From Bin87 sp965219925 (GTDB lineage: Bacteria > Chloroflexota > Dehalococcoidia > Lucifugimonadales > UBA3495): a stretch of 64,000 nucleotides of DNA. The stretch covers positions 744,001 to 808,000 of the forward strand of contig OZ244795.1 of assembly GCA_965219925.1 (NCBI GenBank). Direction: 5' to 3'. A program made the translations under genes and the position numbers. Under the pieces are notes generated by a model that was not told the DNA's origin, ran no database searches, and was given only the letters and a program-made list of their open reading frames with translations. Of this stretch, positions 8,017 through 15,434 are shown in pieces; within the stretch, counting starts at the first letter, position 1; every line of letters starts with the position of its first letter.

Positions 8017-8226
8017 TCAGACTGCTACGACTTCATCCTTTACCAGATGGAGCCGGAAAGTTCCCGGCGTCGCGTCATCATCGAAATGGCACAGTACCGC
8101 ATCTTGCGCCATCAGCTTCAGTTCTTCCCACGAGTCGCCCTGGGTAATGATGTCGTACCCTACCGCAGCGGCGTAGTAGCCACCTTCCTCGGCCTCATGC
8201 ACTTCAAAAACTACTTCGTCTGGCAT
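8017..8226 (-). CDS. hicB: HicB-like antitoxin
   Basis: A 69-residue HicB-type antitoxin. I place the start at ATG 8226 (MPDEVVFEV), about 9 bases after GGAGGG; the frame runs further to 8286 without a ribosome site. The partial RNase H-like fold is suggested by the EVVFEVHEAEEGGYYAAA strands and the GYDIITQGDSWEELKLMAQDAV helix typical of HicB. After the stop, the original downstream hicA start seems displaced: an ATGCCGGGAGATGA stretch runs directly into the inverted-repeat element. The antitoxin itself appears intact, so it may now be an orphan. Confidence 0.75.
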   Translation of the reverse strand: MPDEVVFEVHEAEEGGYYAAAVGYDIITQGDSWEELKLMAQDAVLCHFDDDATPGTFRLHLVKDEVVAV

Positions 8227-8300
8227 AATAAAACGCCCTCCATTCGCCGGGCCGTGTCCTGCGGAAATTGTAGCATCCTGACCCATTGGCAGCGTACCTT

Positions 8301-9149
8301 CTAAACCAACACCACGTTATCTATGAGCCGCACCGCGCCCACCCGCGCGGCCACCGCCACCATCACCCGGCGTCCGCTCGATGTATCCGCCCGTTCCACC
8401 GGCGCCATGCTGTCTGCATCCACGACGCTGACGTAATCCACCGATTCCAACATAGGCTCGGCTTGCAGTGCCGCCATCGCCGCTGACCGCAATCTCCCGG
8501 CGTCCCGCTCTCCTCCACGCCAAAGCTCCTGCGCCGCGCACAGAGCCTGATAAACTACCGGCGCCGCCCGGCGTTGATCGGCAGTGAGGTAGGTGTTTCG
8601 ACTGCTTAACGCCAGCCCGTCCGTTTCCCGAATCGTGGGCATGGTCACGACCTCTACGCCCAGATTCAGGTCCTGGGCCATGCGCCGGATCACCGCCACC
8701 TGCTGCCCATCCTTCTGACCGAAATACGCCCGGTCAGGCCGCACGACGTTGAACAGTTTGGCCACCACGGTCGCCACGCCTTTGAAATGACCCGGCCGCG
8801 CTTCCCCTTCCTGGCCTTCCGCTACTGATCCAGGTTCAATCCAGGTATCGAAGCCGTCGGGATAAACTTCCTCAGGAGGTGGCGCAAATACCAGGTCGGT
8901 TCCCTGTTCAGCCAGCAACTCCAGGTCTCGCTCGAAACTGCGCGGGTAACTGTTGAAATCCTCCCCGGCTCCAAACTGTGTTGGATTGACGAAAATGGAC
9001 ACCGCCATCGTTGCGCTATCCGCCCGCGCCCGCCTCGTCAACGACAGGTGGCCATCGTGCAGGGCGCCCATAGTCGGGACCAGCCCGAGCGGACGCTGAA
9101 CATCCTTGCAAAGCGCCGCCATTTCTGCGCATGTCCTTACTATTTTCAT
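8301..9149 (-). CDS. panC: Pantothenate synthetase (pantoate--beta-alanine ligase)
   Basis: A 282-residue PanC, which joins pantoate and beta-alanine with ATP to make pantothenate for coenzyme A. The start is ATG 9149; the frame extends to 9233 but the conserved N-terminus begins at MKIVRTCAEM. Signatures in order: LVPTMGALHDGHLSL (ATP site), IFVNPTQFG, FNSYPRSFERD, RPGHFKGVATVV, AYFGQKDGQQ (KMSKS-like region follows with LALSSRN). Family length is normal. It lies 58 bases downstream of the HerA-like gene on the same strand and may share its transcript, although no functional link is evident. panB and panD are not in the window. Confidence 0.95.
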   Translation of the reverse strand: MKIVRTCAEMAALCKDVQRPLGLVPTMGALHDGHLSLTRRARADSATMAVSIFVNPTQFGAGEDFNSYPRSFERDLELLAEQGTDLVFAPPPEEVYPDGFDTWIEPGSVAEGQEGEARPGHFKGVATVVAKLFNVVRPDRAYFGQKDGQQVAVIRRMAQDLNLGVEVVTMPTIRETDGLALSSRNTYLTADQRRAAPVVYQALCAAQELWRGGERDAGRLRSAAMAALQAEPMLESVDYVSVVDADSMAPVERADTSSGRRVMVAVAARVGAVRLIDNVVLV

Positions 9150-9207
9150 TACGGCCGCCTCTCTCCGGCGCCATCTCGGCAGTAGCTGACGACTGACCTG
9201 ATATGCA

Positions 9208-10962
9208 CTATTCCGGCGGAAACAGTTCGTCAATCTGGCGCTGCATCCGTTCCTCCTCAGATTCCGACAGCACCAGGCTTGACCGGTTATCCGGAGGCAG
9301 GGCCATGTCGGCGTAGAAATTCTGATCGTAGTTGCGGGGCCTCACCACGACCGGCATGGGAACCGCATGCCCAAATACCAGCGCCTGTTGTTTGGCATCC
9401 AGCCGGGCCAGCACATGGCGCAATTGGCTCGAATCCTGCGCTCCCATCAGCACTGCATTGATGTCCCGCTCATCGTTGAGGCTGCACGACAATCGAGTGC
9501 CCAGCTGGCTCATCACCTCAGAATCGATGCCGCTGGGCCGCTGGTCGACAATCATCAGGGTCACATTGTACTTCCTGAGTTCCCGGGCAATCGTCCCGAA
9601 GATTGTCTGCGACGCCACGGCCGGCGTCAGGAATTTGTGGGCCTCTTCTACGAATATCACCAGCGGACGCGGTTCTGAACCCTGGCCCCCGTCGGCAAGT
9701 TCTTTCCGACGCACCCACTCGGCATGAATCCGTCGCGTCAGCAGATTGCTCACCAGCACGTATGCCGCCGTATTGTCCCCGTACCGTCCGAATTCTAGGA
9801 CAACATGGTCGCCACGCTGCAGATGCTCCACGATGCTCCCCGCCGTGTTACCACCGACGCCGTCCGCCCAGAACTGGAACCGCCGCCAACCACTCAGCCG
9901 CTGATGCAACGCCCGCAGCGACGATACGTTGACGCCGATCTCGCCCGCCAAATCATTCACCTCGGCCCCGGTTAGATTCACAAACTCCCGCAACCAGCTT
10001 TGCCCGGCAAAATGCCGCTCCAGGTTATACGCCGCCGATGCCGCCAGCTCCGACAGACCCATTGCCTCGCGCAGCACCTCTATGTCGGCCGGTTCGATCT
10101 CGTCGTACCCAATGCGAACCACACCGTCGGGACGGATCCGGCGCCTCCTGGTGCTCTCTTCATCCAGGGTGAAAGTAACCACCCGATCCGGGAATAATTG
10201 CTTCAACCCCTTCACCTGGCTGCGCCGGTCGTTGTCCTGACCCTGCCAGCCATACTCGTTCGCCATGTCGAAAACCAGCGAAACCGACTCAGCCTGTTTC
10301 ACCAGCCCGGCCAGCAGCATCCGCGCCAGAAACGTCTTGCCGGAACCCGACGCGCCAAACACTCCCACCGACCGGCTGGCCAGCGTTGCCAGGTCCAGCC
10401 GAACCGTTGCCGCCTCCATACCCTGGGGAGTACCCACGTCAAACCCCGCGTCCTTCTCCACTCTGAACACCATGTCGATGTCGGCCTGGGAAGCTGCGAA
10501 GACGGGCGAAAAATGCTCCGGTATCGTCGTGGCCGACGACGGAGCTGTATGATCCGCGTCATCCAGCGCGGCGCTCATGCTGGGCATGACCGACAACATT
10601 CCGTAAGCCATTGTCCCCGCCAAAACCTCCGACAGCAGGCCATCTGAACTGGACGGGGGGAAATGACGCACGCCATCATCGACGGTACGCAATTCCACGT
10701 CCGTAACGACTCCGAAGTAACGGTTGCGCTTCCCCAGGATCGTTACGAACGAACCCACGTCAACATCTTCCACGGTGGCGTCGCCCGCCGCATCCATGCG
10801 AACGTCCAGTCCACCCGACAGCGAACCTCCCACCACCACACCCAAACGGCGGCGGCGCGCTAATGACCCGGGCGCGCCGGACCCGTTCCCGCCGGAGGCA
10901 ATCGCATCATCAAACCGTTGGCCGGAGTTAATCATGCTGCCATCGTCGTTCGACACCATCAC
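9208..10962 (-). CDS. HerA-like hexameric ATPase with HAS-barrel
   Basis: A 584-residue protein. Residues about 40-110 form a HAS-barrel-like beta domain (LGVVVGG, VDVGSFVTI, RYFGVVTDVEL). The central part is a HerA/FtsK-type ATPase: Walker A in GVFGASGSGKTFLA, Walker B in LVIFVEEAHKF, then a sensor stretch TLMIVDQRPSGI and an arginine-finger-like region TRLSCSLNDERD. HerA-type ATPases form hexameric DNA translocases that work with the NurA nuclease or other partners in end resection or defence. No NurA or Sir2 partner is next to it; instead the start overlaps by four bases (ATGA) with a second HAS-barrel protein. Function is therefore a DNA motor of unknown role. Confidence 0.85.
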   Translation of the reverse strand: MMVSNDDGSMINSGQRFDDAIASGGNGSGAPGSLARRRRLGVVVGGSLSGGLDVRMDAAGDATVEDVDVGSFVTILGKRNRYFGVVTDVELRTVDDGVRHFPPSSSDGLLSEVLAGTMAYGMLSVMPSMSAALDDADHTAPSSATTIPEHFSPVFAASQADIDMVFRVEKDAGFDVGTPQGMEAATVRLDLATLASRSVGVFGASGSGKTFLARMLLAGLVKQAESVSLVFDMANEYGWQGQDNDRRSQVKGLKQLFPDRVVTFTLDEESTRRRRIRPDGVVRIGYDEIEPADIEVLREAMGLSELAASAAYNLERHFAGQSWLREFVNLTGAEVNDLAGEIGVNVSSLRALHQRLSGWRRFQFWADGVGGNTAGSIVEHLQRGDHVVLEFGRYGDNTAAYVLVSNLLTRRIHAEWVRRKELADGGQGSEPRPLVIFVEEAHKFLTPAVASQTIFGTIARELRKYNVTLMIVDQRPSGIDSEVMSQLGTRLSCSLNDERDINAVLMGAQDSSQLRHVLARLDAKQQALVFGHAVPMPVVVRPRNYDQNFYADMALPPDNRSSLVLSESEEERMQRQIDELFPPE

Positions 10963-11612
10963 GCCATCTCCCGCAAAAGCGTCTGCAGCCTCATCCCGTC
11001 TCGCGACAGTTCGCTAGCCAACGCTCGACCAACCCGCAGCAGAAACTCCGATTTATCCCCAAACCCGTCCGCCAGCCGGCGCACAAACGCGATCAACGCC
11101 TGGTCGGCCGCCGGCGAATGATCCGCCAGGAGCAACGGCAAAAATCGAAATTCCCTGACAAATTCAGCGCCTTCATCATCGCCGCTGATGAACGCAAACG
11201 AGTGCAGGTTTGGCGGGCGCGGTGGAAGACCCTGGCGTATGGCCGACCCTTCCCGGTATCCCACCACCATTGCAGTCAAACGCGTGGTCAAAACAGCGGT
11301 CAACTGCGGATTGGTGGAATACACCTCATCTTCGGTTTCCAGCGCCGCCCCACGCGGGGTCAGCGGACGCCCAGGATCAACCGGACCGTTCCAAATCTCC
11401 CGCACCACCCCGTACACCGGCGGCGAACCGATTCGCAACAGCGCGCCCAACGGCGGGGATTGGTGCAGGTCATAACATTCCACCACTACCCGCTCCGAGT
11501 GAGATTCCATCACTTCGCCAACCCGCAGACCTGCTTGATCGTTTCGCACTGCGTTGTTTCGGCCGGCATCATACCGGCCGGCGTCGTACCGGTCTGCATT
11601 GAAGTTAGTCAT
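10959..11612 (-). CDS. HAS-barrel-like partner of the HerA ATPase
   Basis: A 217-residue protein whose stop overlaps the HerA-like start by four bases, so the two are translationally coupled. After a short polar N-terminus with a repeated YDAGR motif (a 15-base imperfect tandem repeat near 11560-11600), residues 28-90 look like a HAS-barrel: LRVGEVMESHSERVVVECY, LGALLRIG and VYGVVREI. The C-terminal half is helical (ALIAFVRRLADGFGDKSEFL). HAS-barrels normally sit at the N-terminus of HerA-type ATPases and help them assemble; here one also exists as a separate protein. It has no nuclease motif that I can see, so it could be an assembly or recruitment subunit. Confidence 0.65.
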   Translation of the reverse strand: MTNFNADRYDAGRYDAGRNNAVRNDQAGLRVGEVMESHSERVVVECYDLHQSPPLGALLRIGSPPVYGVVREIWNGPVDPGRPLTPRGAALETEDEVYSTNPQLTAVLTTRLTAMVVGYREGSAIRQGLPPRPPNLHSFAFISGDDEGAEFVREFRFLPLLLADHSPAADQALIAFVRRLADGFGDKSEFLLRVGRALASELSRDGMRLQTLLREMA

Positions 11613-11690
11613 TTCGTCCCGTTGTACCGCACCTTCATCAGCACCCTGATTCTAGCATTCCCTTCCCTTCCTCACACCCGCCGAGCATCC

Positions 11691-11812
11691 AGGACGATTG
11701 CAAAGTCCCTGGACACCCGCTCATGGTGAACTTGTCGAACCATCGGCGACCGTCCTTCGACAGGCTCAGGACGAGCGGGTAGGGTCAACTCCCGTAACTT
11801 TGCAATCGTCCT
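11691..11812. repeat. Dispersed inverted-repeat element, family C copy 1
   Basis: The outer arms AGGACGATTGCAAAGT (11691-11706) and ACTTTGCAATCGTCCT (11797-11812) are exact inverses. The core (11716-11779) carries CGCTCATGGTGAACTTGTCG and CTTCGACAGGCTCAGGACG, which are also partly inverse to each other. Other family C copies lie near 25686, 45764 and 54597, with fragments at 52190 and 61948. It is non-coding. Confidence 0.75.
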
Positions 11813-11826
11813 GGCCGAACATCGCA

Positions 11827-11971
11827 GGGTCTTTCGATTCTCCCTCTCCCCTTGTGGGAGAGGGCTGGGGTGAGGGGTATAGTCTGCCGCAGGATAGTTC
11901 CCTATCTCACACCTTCACCCTAACCCTCTCCCATCAATGGAGAGGGGATTTCTTGTAAAACCGAAAGACCC
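11827..11971. repeat. Dispersed repeat, family B copy 1
   Basis: A 145-base element running from GGGTCTTTCGATTCTCCCTC to CTTGTAAAACCGAAAGACCC. It contains several arms built from CTCTCCC and GGGAGAGG and should fold into a strong hairpin. Copies recur at 17492 and, inverted, at 21035. Together with the family C copy it fills the gap upstream of the zinc operon. Confidence 0.75.
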
Positions 11972-11992
11972 TGGCCGAACATCGTCAAAACA

Positions 11993-12020
11993 TTGACACT
12001 CTCGTACACTGTGCTATCAT
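11993..12020 (+). promoter_or_regulatory. Probable promoter of the zur-znu operon
   Basis: TTGACA at 11993-11998 and TATCAT at 12015-12020 with a 16-base spacer, 38 bases before the regulator start. It is just downstream of repeat B1. Confidence 0.6.
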
Positions 12021-12036
12021 TGGCTCCCGCAAATCA

Positions 12037-12056
12037 TTGCAATAAAGCAGGTGCAA
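12037..12056 (+). promoter_or_regulatory. Candidate Zur/Fur operator
   Basis: TTGCA (12037-12041) and TGCAA (12052-12056) form a dyad with a 10-base spacer between the promoter and the regulator start codon. This is where an autoregulatory Fur-family operator would sit. The sequence is not a textbook Zur box, so the call is positional. Confidence 0.35.
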
Positions 12057-12057
12057 C

Positions 12058-12492
12058 ATGTCTGGCCATGAAGTCGCCGTCGATCGCTTGCGCTCCCAGG
12101 GTTACCGGATGACACCCCAGCGTCTATCAGTGCTGGACATCGTCGCCGGTCGTTCCGGCCACGTGGGGGCCGACGAAGTATGGACTCAGGTCAAAACCCA
12201 GCACCCCTACGTTGACCTTGCCACCGTGTACCGCACCCTGCAACTGCTCAAACGCGTCGGCGTCGTTACCGAAGTCATCATCGGCAACAAACTGCACTTT
12301 GAGCTGACCGACCAGCACAACCGGCACCACCACATGGTTTGCTCCCATTGCGACGCCGTGCAGACCCTCAGCCCCGGTTACCTGGACGAATTGAACCAGC
12401 GTCTGCAACGGGAATTCGGGTTCGCTCCCGACCTGGAAAACTTCACCATCGGAGGCACGTGCTCAAAATGCCAGTCGGCGGCATCAGGTTGA
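12058..12492 (+). CDS. zur: Fur-family regulator, probably Zur
   Basis: A 144-residue Fur-family repressor. The N-terminal winged helix contains GYRMTPQRLSVLDIV and the recognition helix region DLATVYRTLQLLKRVGVV. The C-terminal dimerisation domain holds the HNRHHHMVCSHCDAV stretch (regulatory His and first CxxC) and a final CSKC (second CxxC), the structural zinc site. It is the first gene of an operon with znuA (6-base gap), znuC, znuB and an MFS carrier, so zinc is the likely signal rather than iron, manganese or peroxide. It probably represses the operon and itself when zinc is plentiful. Its assignment as Zur is from context. Confidence 0.85.
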   Translation: MSGHEVAVDRLRSQGYRMTPQRLSVLDIVAGRSGHVGADEVWTQVKTQHPYVDLATVYRTLQLLKRVGVVTEVIIGNKLHFELTDQHNRHHHMVCSHCDAVQTLSPGYLDELNQRLQREFGFAPDLENFTIGGTCSKCQSAASG

Positions 12493-12498
12493 TCCACT

Positions 12499-13566
12499 GT
12501 GGAGTCGGTTCAGCCCTGGGGAGTCAGGCGCGTAGACAGTGTCAGGTTGCGTACGGTCATAATCGTCCTGGCGGTGGTGGCCGCCATAACGACCACCGTG
12601 GCCTGCGTCGCCGAACCCTCCCCCGCCATCCCTCCGGAAGCAACCGCCGTTGAAACTTTGAAGGTCGTAACTACTGTGTCCCCCATCACCAGCATCGTCG
12701 AAAATATCGGCGGCACTCGTATCAGATTGCATGGAATCGTGCCGGAGGGAGTCAACTCCCACACCTTCGAGCCGGCCCCGTCGGTCGCTGCCATACTGGC
12801 CGATGCAGACTTGGTGTTCCTGAACGGCCTGTTCCTCGAAGAACCCACCCTCGAGTTGGCCCGCGCCAACCAGAAACCCGGTTCCATGATCGTCAGCCTG
12901 GGCGATCAAACCACCTCAAAAGATGAGTGGCAATTCGATTTTTCGTTCCCCGAGGAGAACGGACAGCCCAACCCGCATCTCTGGCCCGACCCCATTCTCG
13001 CCCTCAAGTATGCCGAGGTCGTGCGTAACACCATGTCAGAGCGCGACCCTGATAACGCCGACTATTACTCCGAAAACTACGACAAATTCGCCGGTCGCAT
13101 CGCCGACCTGGACGCCGCCATCGTTTCCATCATCGCCACCGTGCCGCCCGGCAACCGCAGGCTGTTGACCTACCACGACTCATGGGCCTACTTCGCCCGG
13201 CGATACGGCATGACCGTAATTGGGGCAGTCCAGCCGTCCAACTTCTCCGAGCCTTCCGCCCGCGAAGTCGCCGACCTGATTCAGCAGATCGAATCCGAGG
13301 GGATTCCGGCCGTATTCGGTTCCGAAGTTTTTGACAGCGATGTGATGGAAACCATCGCCGCCGAATCCGGCGCCGCCTACGTCGACGAGCTGAGCGACGA
13401 CGACCTGCCCGGCGCACCCGGAGACCCGCGCCACAGCTACCTCGGTTTGGTCGTCAACAACCTCGAAATCATGGTTCCCGCGCTGGGTGGCGACGCCTCC
13501 GCCCTGGAAAATATCGACGTCAGCCCCGTTTTTGACGGCCCATCCGCCGCGGTTTACCTGCAGTAG
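12499..13566 (+). CDS. znuA: Zinc ABC transporter, lipoprotein binding subunit
   Basis: A 355-residue cluster A-I metal-binding lipoprotein. It starts at GTG 12499, six bases after the regulator; the hydrophobic signal VIIVLAVVAAITTTVAC ends in a lipobox Cys. Metal ligands expected for ZnuA are visible: His in GVNSHTFEP, His in QPNPHLWPDP, His in LTYHDSWAYFARRYG, and an acidic loop near ELSDDDLPG. The His-rich loop of some ZnuA proteins is absent; instead His-rich tails occur on the ATPase and the MFS protein of this operon. The family also contains manganese binders; three His ligands together with the Fur-type regulator favour zinc. Confidence 0.9.
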   Translation: MESVQPWGVRRVDSVRLRTVIIVLAVVAAITTTVACVAEPSPAIPPEATAVETLKVVTTVSPITSIVENIGGTRIRLHGIVPEGVNSHTFEPAPSVAAILADADLVFLNGLFLEEPTLELARANQKPGSMIVSLGDQTTSKDEWQFDFSFPEENGQPNPHLWPDPILALKYAEVVRNTMSERDPDNADYYSENYDKFAGRIADLDAAIVSIIATVPPGNRRLLTYHDSWAYFARRYGMTVIGAVQPSNFSEPSAREVADLIQQIESEGIPAVFGSEVFDSDVMETIAAESGAAYVDELSDDDLPGAPGDPRHSYLGLVVNNLEIMVPALGGDASALENIDVSPVFDGPSAAVYLQ

Positions 13567-13571
13567 CCATT

Positions 13572-14525
13572 ATGCTGCACCCACCGGAACTTGAGCACCT
13601 TCACCGGCCTGACCCGGACGCGCGTCCCATCGTTGAGCTCCAGAACGTAACCGCCGGTTACAACGGCGCTGCGGTGCTTCGCGACGTTGACCTGCGCGTC
13701 ATGCCCGGCGATTTCGTGGGCCTGCTGGGACCCAGCGGCTCCGGTAAAACCACGTTGCTGCGCACCGTTCTCGGCGCTGCCGAGGTGATGGCCGGTTCCA
13801 TCCGGGTTTACGACAAACCCGGCAGCCGTCGCAACCGGGCGGGGTATGTACCTCAGCTGGAAACCATCGACTGGAACTTCCCGGTCACCGTAGAAGAAAC
13901 GGTCATGATGGGCCGCACCATGGTCAACGCCTGGTTCCCCTGGTACCGCCGGCGCGAACGCGAGCTGGCCTTCGACATGATGGAGCGTCTGGGCATCGCC
14001 GATCTGGCCAAACGGCACATCCGGCAACTGTCCGGCGGTCAGCAGCAACGCGTCTTTCTGGCCCGCGCTCTCATCAGCAACCCGGAACTGCTGCTGCTCG
14101 ACGAACCTACGTCGGGCGTGGACGTCAAAACCCGGGACGACGTGATGCACCTGCTGCACGACCTGAATCACGCCGGCGTAACCATCATCCTGACCACCCA
14201 CGAGATAAATGCCGTCGCCGTGCACCTGCCCCGGATCGTGTGTCTCAACGGCGCCATCGTGGCCGACGGCCCGCCCCACCGGGTTATCACTCCCCATATT
14301 CTCGAGGAAGTTTACGGAGCCCAGATGCCCGTAATCCAGTTCCACGGCATGACGCTGGTGGCCGAAAGCGCGCACTTCTGGGTGAACCAGAACGGCGGTG
14401 AACCACTGTCCACCGTGCCGGACGACACTCACCACGATACCGCGGCTCACACCCATTTGTCGCCCGAAGACGTGGCGCTGCACCACCACCACAACGAAGG
14501 CGTCGCTGCCGGTGGAGACGCCTGA
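13572..14525 (+). CDS. znuC: Zinc ABC transporter ATPase with His-rich tail
   Basis: A 317-residue ABC ATPase: Walker A GPSGSGKTTLL, Q-loop YVPQLETIDW, signature LSGGQQQRVFLARAL, Walker B LLLDEPTSGVD and H-loop TTHEIN. It powers import through the ZnuB permease. It is longer than usual because of a C-terminal extension of about 55 residues ending in His-containing stretches (DDTHHDTAAHTH and ALHHHHNEG). That tail may bind zinc on the cytoplasmic side, as buffer or sensor; this is inference. The gene starts 5 bases after znuA, and its TGA is followed at once by the TTG start of the permease. Confidence 0.92.
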   Translation: MLHPPELEHLHRPDPDARPIVELQNVTAGYNGAAVLRDVDLRVMPGDFVGLLGPSGSGKTTLLRTVLGAAEVMAGSIRVYDKPGSRRNRAGYVPQLETIDWNFPVTVEETVMMGRTMVNAWFPWYRRRERELAFDMMERLGIADLAKRHIRQLSGGQQQRVFLARALISNPELLLLDEPTSGVDVKTRDDVMHLLHDLNHAGVTIILTTHEINAVAVHLPRIVCLNGAIVADGPPHRVITPHILEEVYGAQMPVIQFHGMTLVAESAHFWVNQNGGEPLSTVPDDTHHDTAAHTHLSPEDVALHHHHNEGVAAGGDA

Positions 14526-15404
14526 TTGATTTTCGAGCCCTTTCAATTCGCATTTTTTGTCAAGGCCATCATCGCCGCCAGCCTGGTGGGCGGCTTGTGC
14601 GGCCTGATGGGAATTTATATCGTCCTGCGGGGTATGTCCTACATCGGTCACGGCCTCTCCCACGCCATCTTTGGCGGCGCGGTGGTCAGTTGGATCATGT
14701 CCATCAATTTTTTCGTCGGAGCCACCATTTGGGGGTTCCTCTCGGCGGTGCTCATCACCTGGACCACCCGCAAAAACCCCATCGGTTCCGACGCTGCCAT
14801 CGGTATCATTACCACCGCCAGCTTTGCGTTGGGAATCGCGATAATCAGCCGCAACCAGAGTTTTACCCGTGACTTCGAAGCCTCGCTGTGGGGCAGTGTT
14901 CTCGCCGTTGACAATAACGAAATCATCGCAATCGCGGTGGTTACCGGCATCGTGGCGGCGGTGTTCTTCCTCGCCTACAAACTCTTCCTGTTCGCCACCT
15001 TCGATCCCGACGTGGCCGTGTTCTACGGCGTGCCCACCGGCTGGGTCGACACACTGTTCTCCCTCTTGCTGGCCGGCACGATTGTTGTTTCCATGCAGGT
15101 GCTGGGCGTAACCATGATTGCCGCCGCCATTGTCATTCCACCCATCGTCGCCCGCCTGCTCACCAACAGTTTTCGTAAAATGGCCCTGGCATCCATCGCG
15201 ATAGGCGTTTTTTGCGGCGCAACCGGTATTTACATCAGCTATTTTATAGACGTATCGTCAGGCGCCAGCGTAGTATTGCTATCGGCGGCCCTGTTCGTTA
15301 CGGCGCTGGCATGGTCCAAAGTTCGCAGCCGCATCAATCGAACGGCTGACAGCGAGGGCAGCCTGTCCCGACTACCGCAAAGCTCGGGCAGCGCTCTCGA
15401 ATAA
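14526..15404 (+). CDS. znuB: Zinc ABC transporter permease
   Basis: A 292-residue integral membrane protein of the ABC-3 family with about eight hydrophobic segments, beginning FFVKAIIAASLVGGLCGLMG and including RGMSYIGHGLSHAIFGG, the conserved ABC-3 block near the N-terminus. The start is TTG 14526, directly abutting the ATPase stop; no ATG lies nearby, so coupled translation is likely. Together with ZnuA and ZnuC it completes the importer. The 3' end is 30 bases before the MFS gene, which has its own AGGAGG. Confidence 0.9.
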   Translation: MIFEPFQFAFFVKAIIAASLVGGLCGLMGIYIVLRGMSYIGHGLSHAIFGGAVVSWIMSINFFVGATIWGFLSAVLITWTTRKNPIGSDAAIGIITTASFALGIAIISRNQSFTRDFEASLWGSVLAVDNNEIIAIAVVTGIVAAVFFLAYKLFLFATFDPDVAVFYGVPTGWVDTLFSLLLAGTIVVSMQVLGVTMIAAAIVIPPIVARLLTNSFRKMALASIAIGVFCGATGIYISYFIDVSSGASVVLLSAALFVTALAWSKVRSRINRTADSEGSLSRLPQSSGSALE

Positions 15405-15434
15405 CCTCCACTCATCCCGCCATAGGAGGTCTTT

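Noticed and set aside
11560..11605. 15-base tandem repeat GGCCGGCATCATACC as a possible regulatory site
   Set aside because: It lies inside the coding start of the HAS-barrel protein and simply yields the repeated YDAGR motif.
12339..12653. Several long minus- or other-frame ORFs across the zur-znu operon
   Set aside because: They are shadows of strongly coding genes in GC-rich DNA and show low-complexity Arg/Pro/His content.
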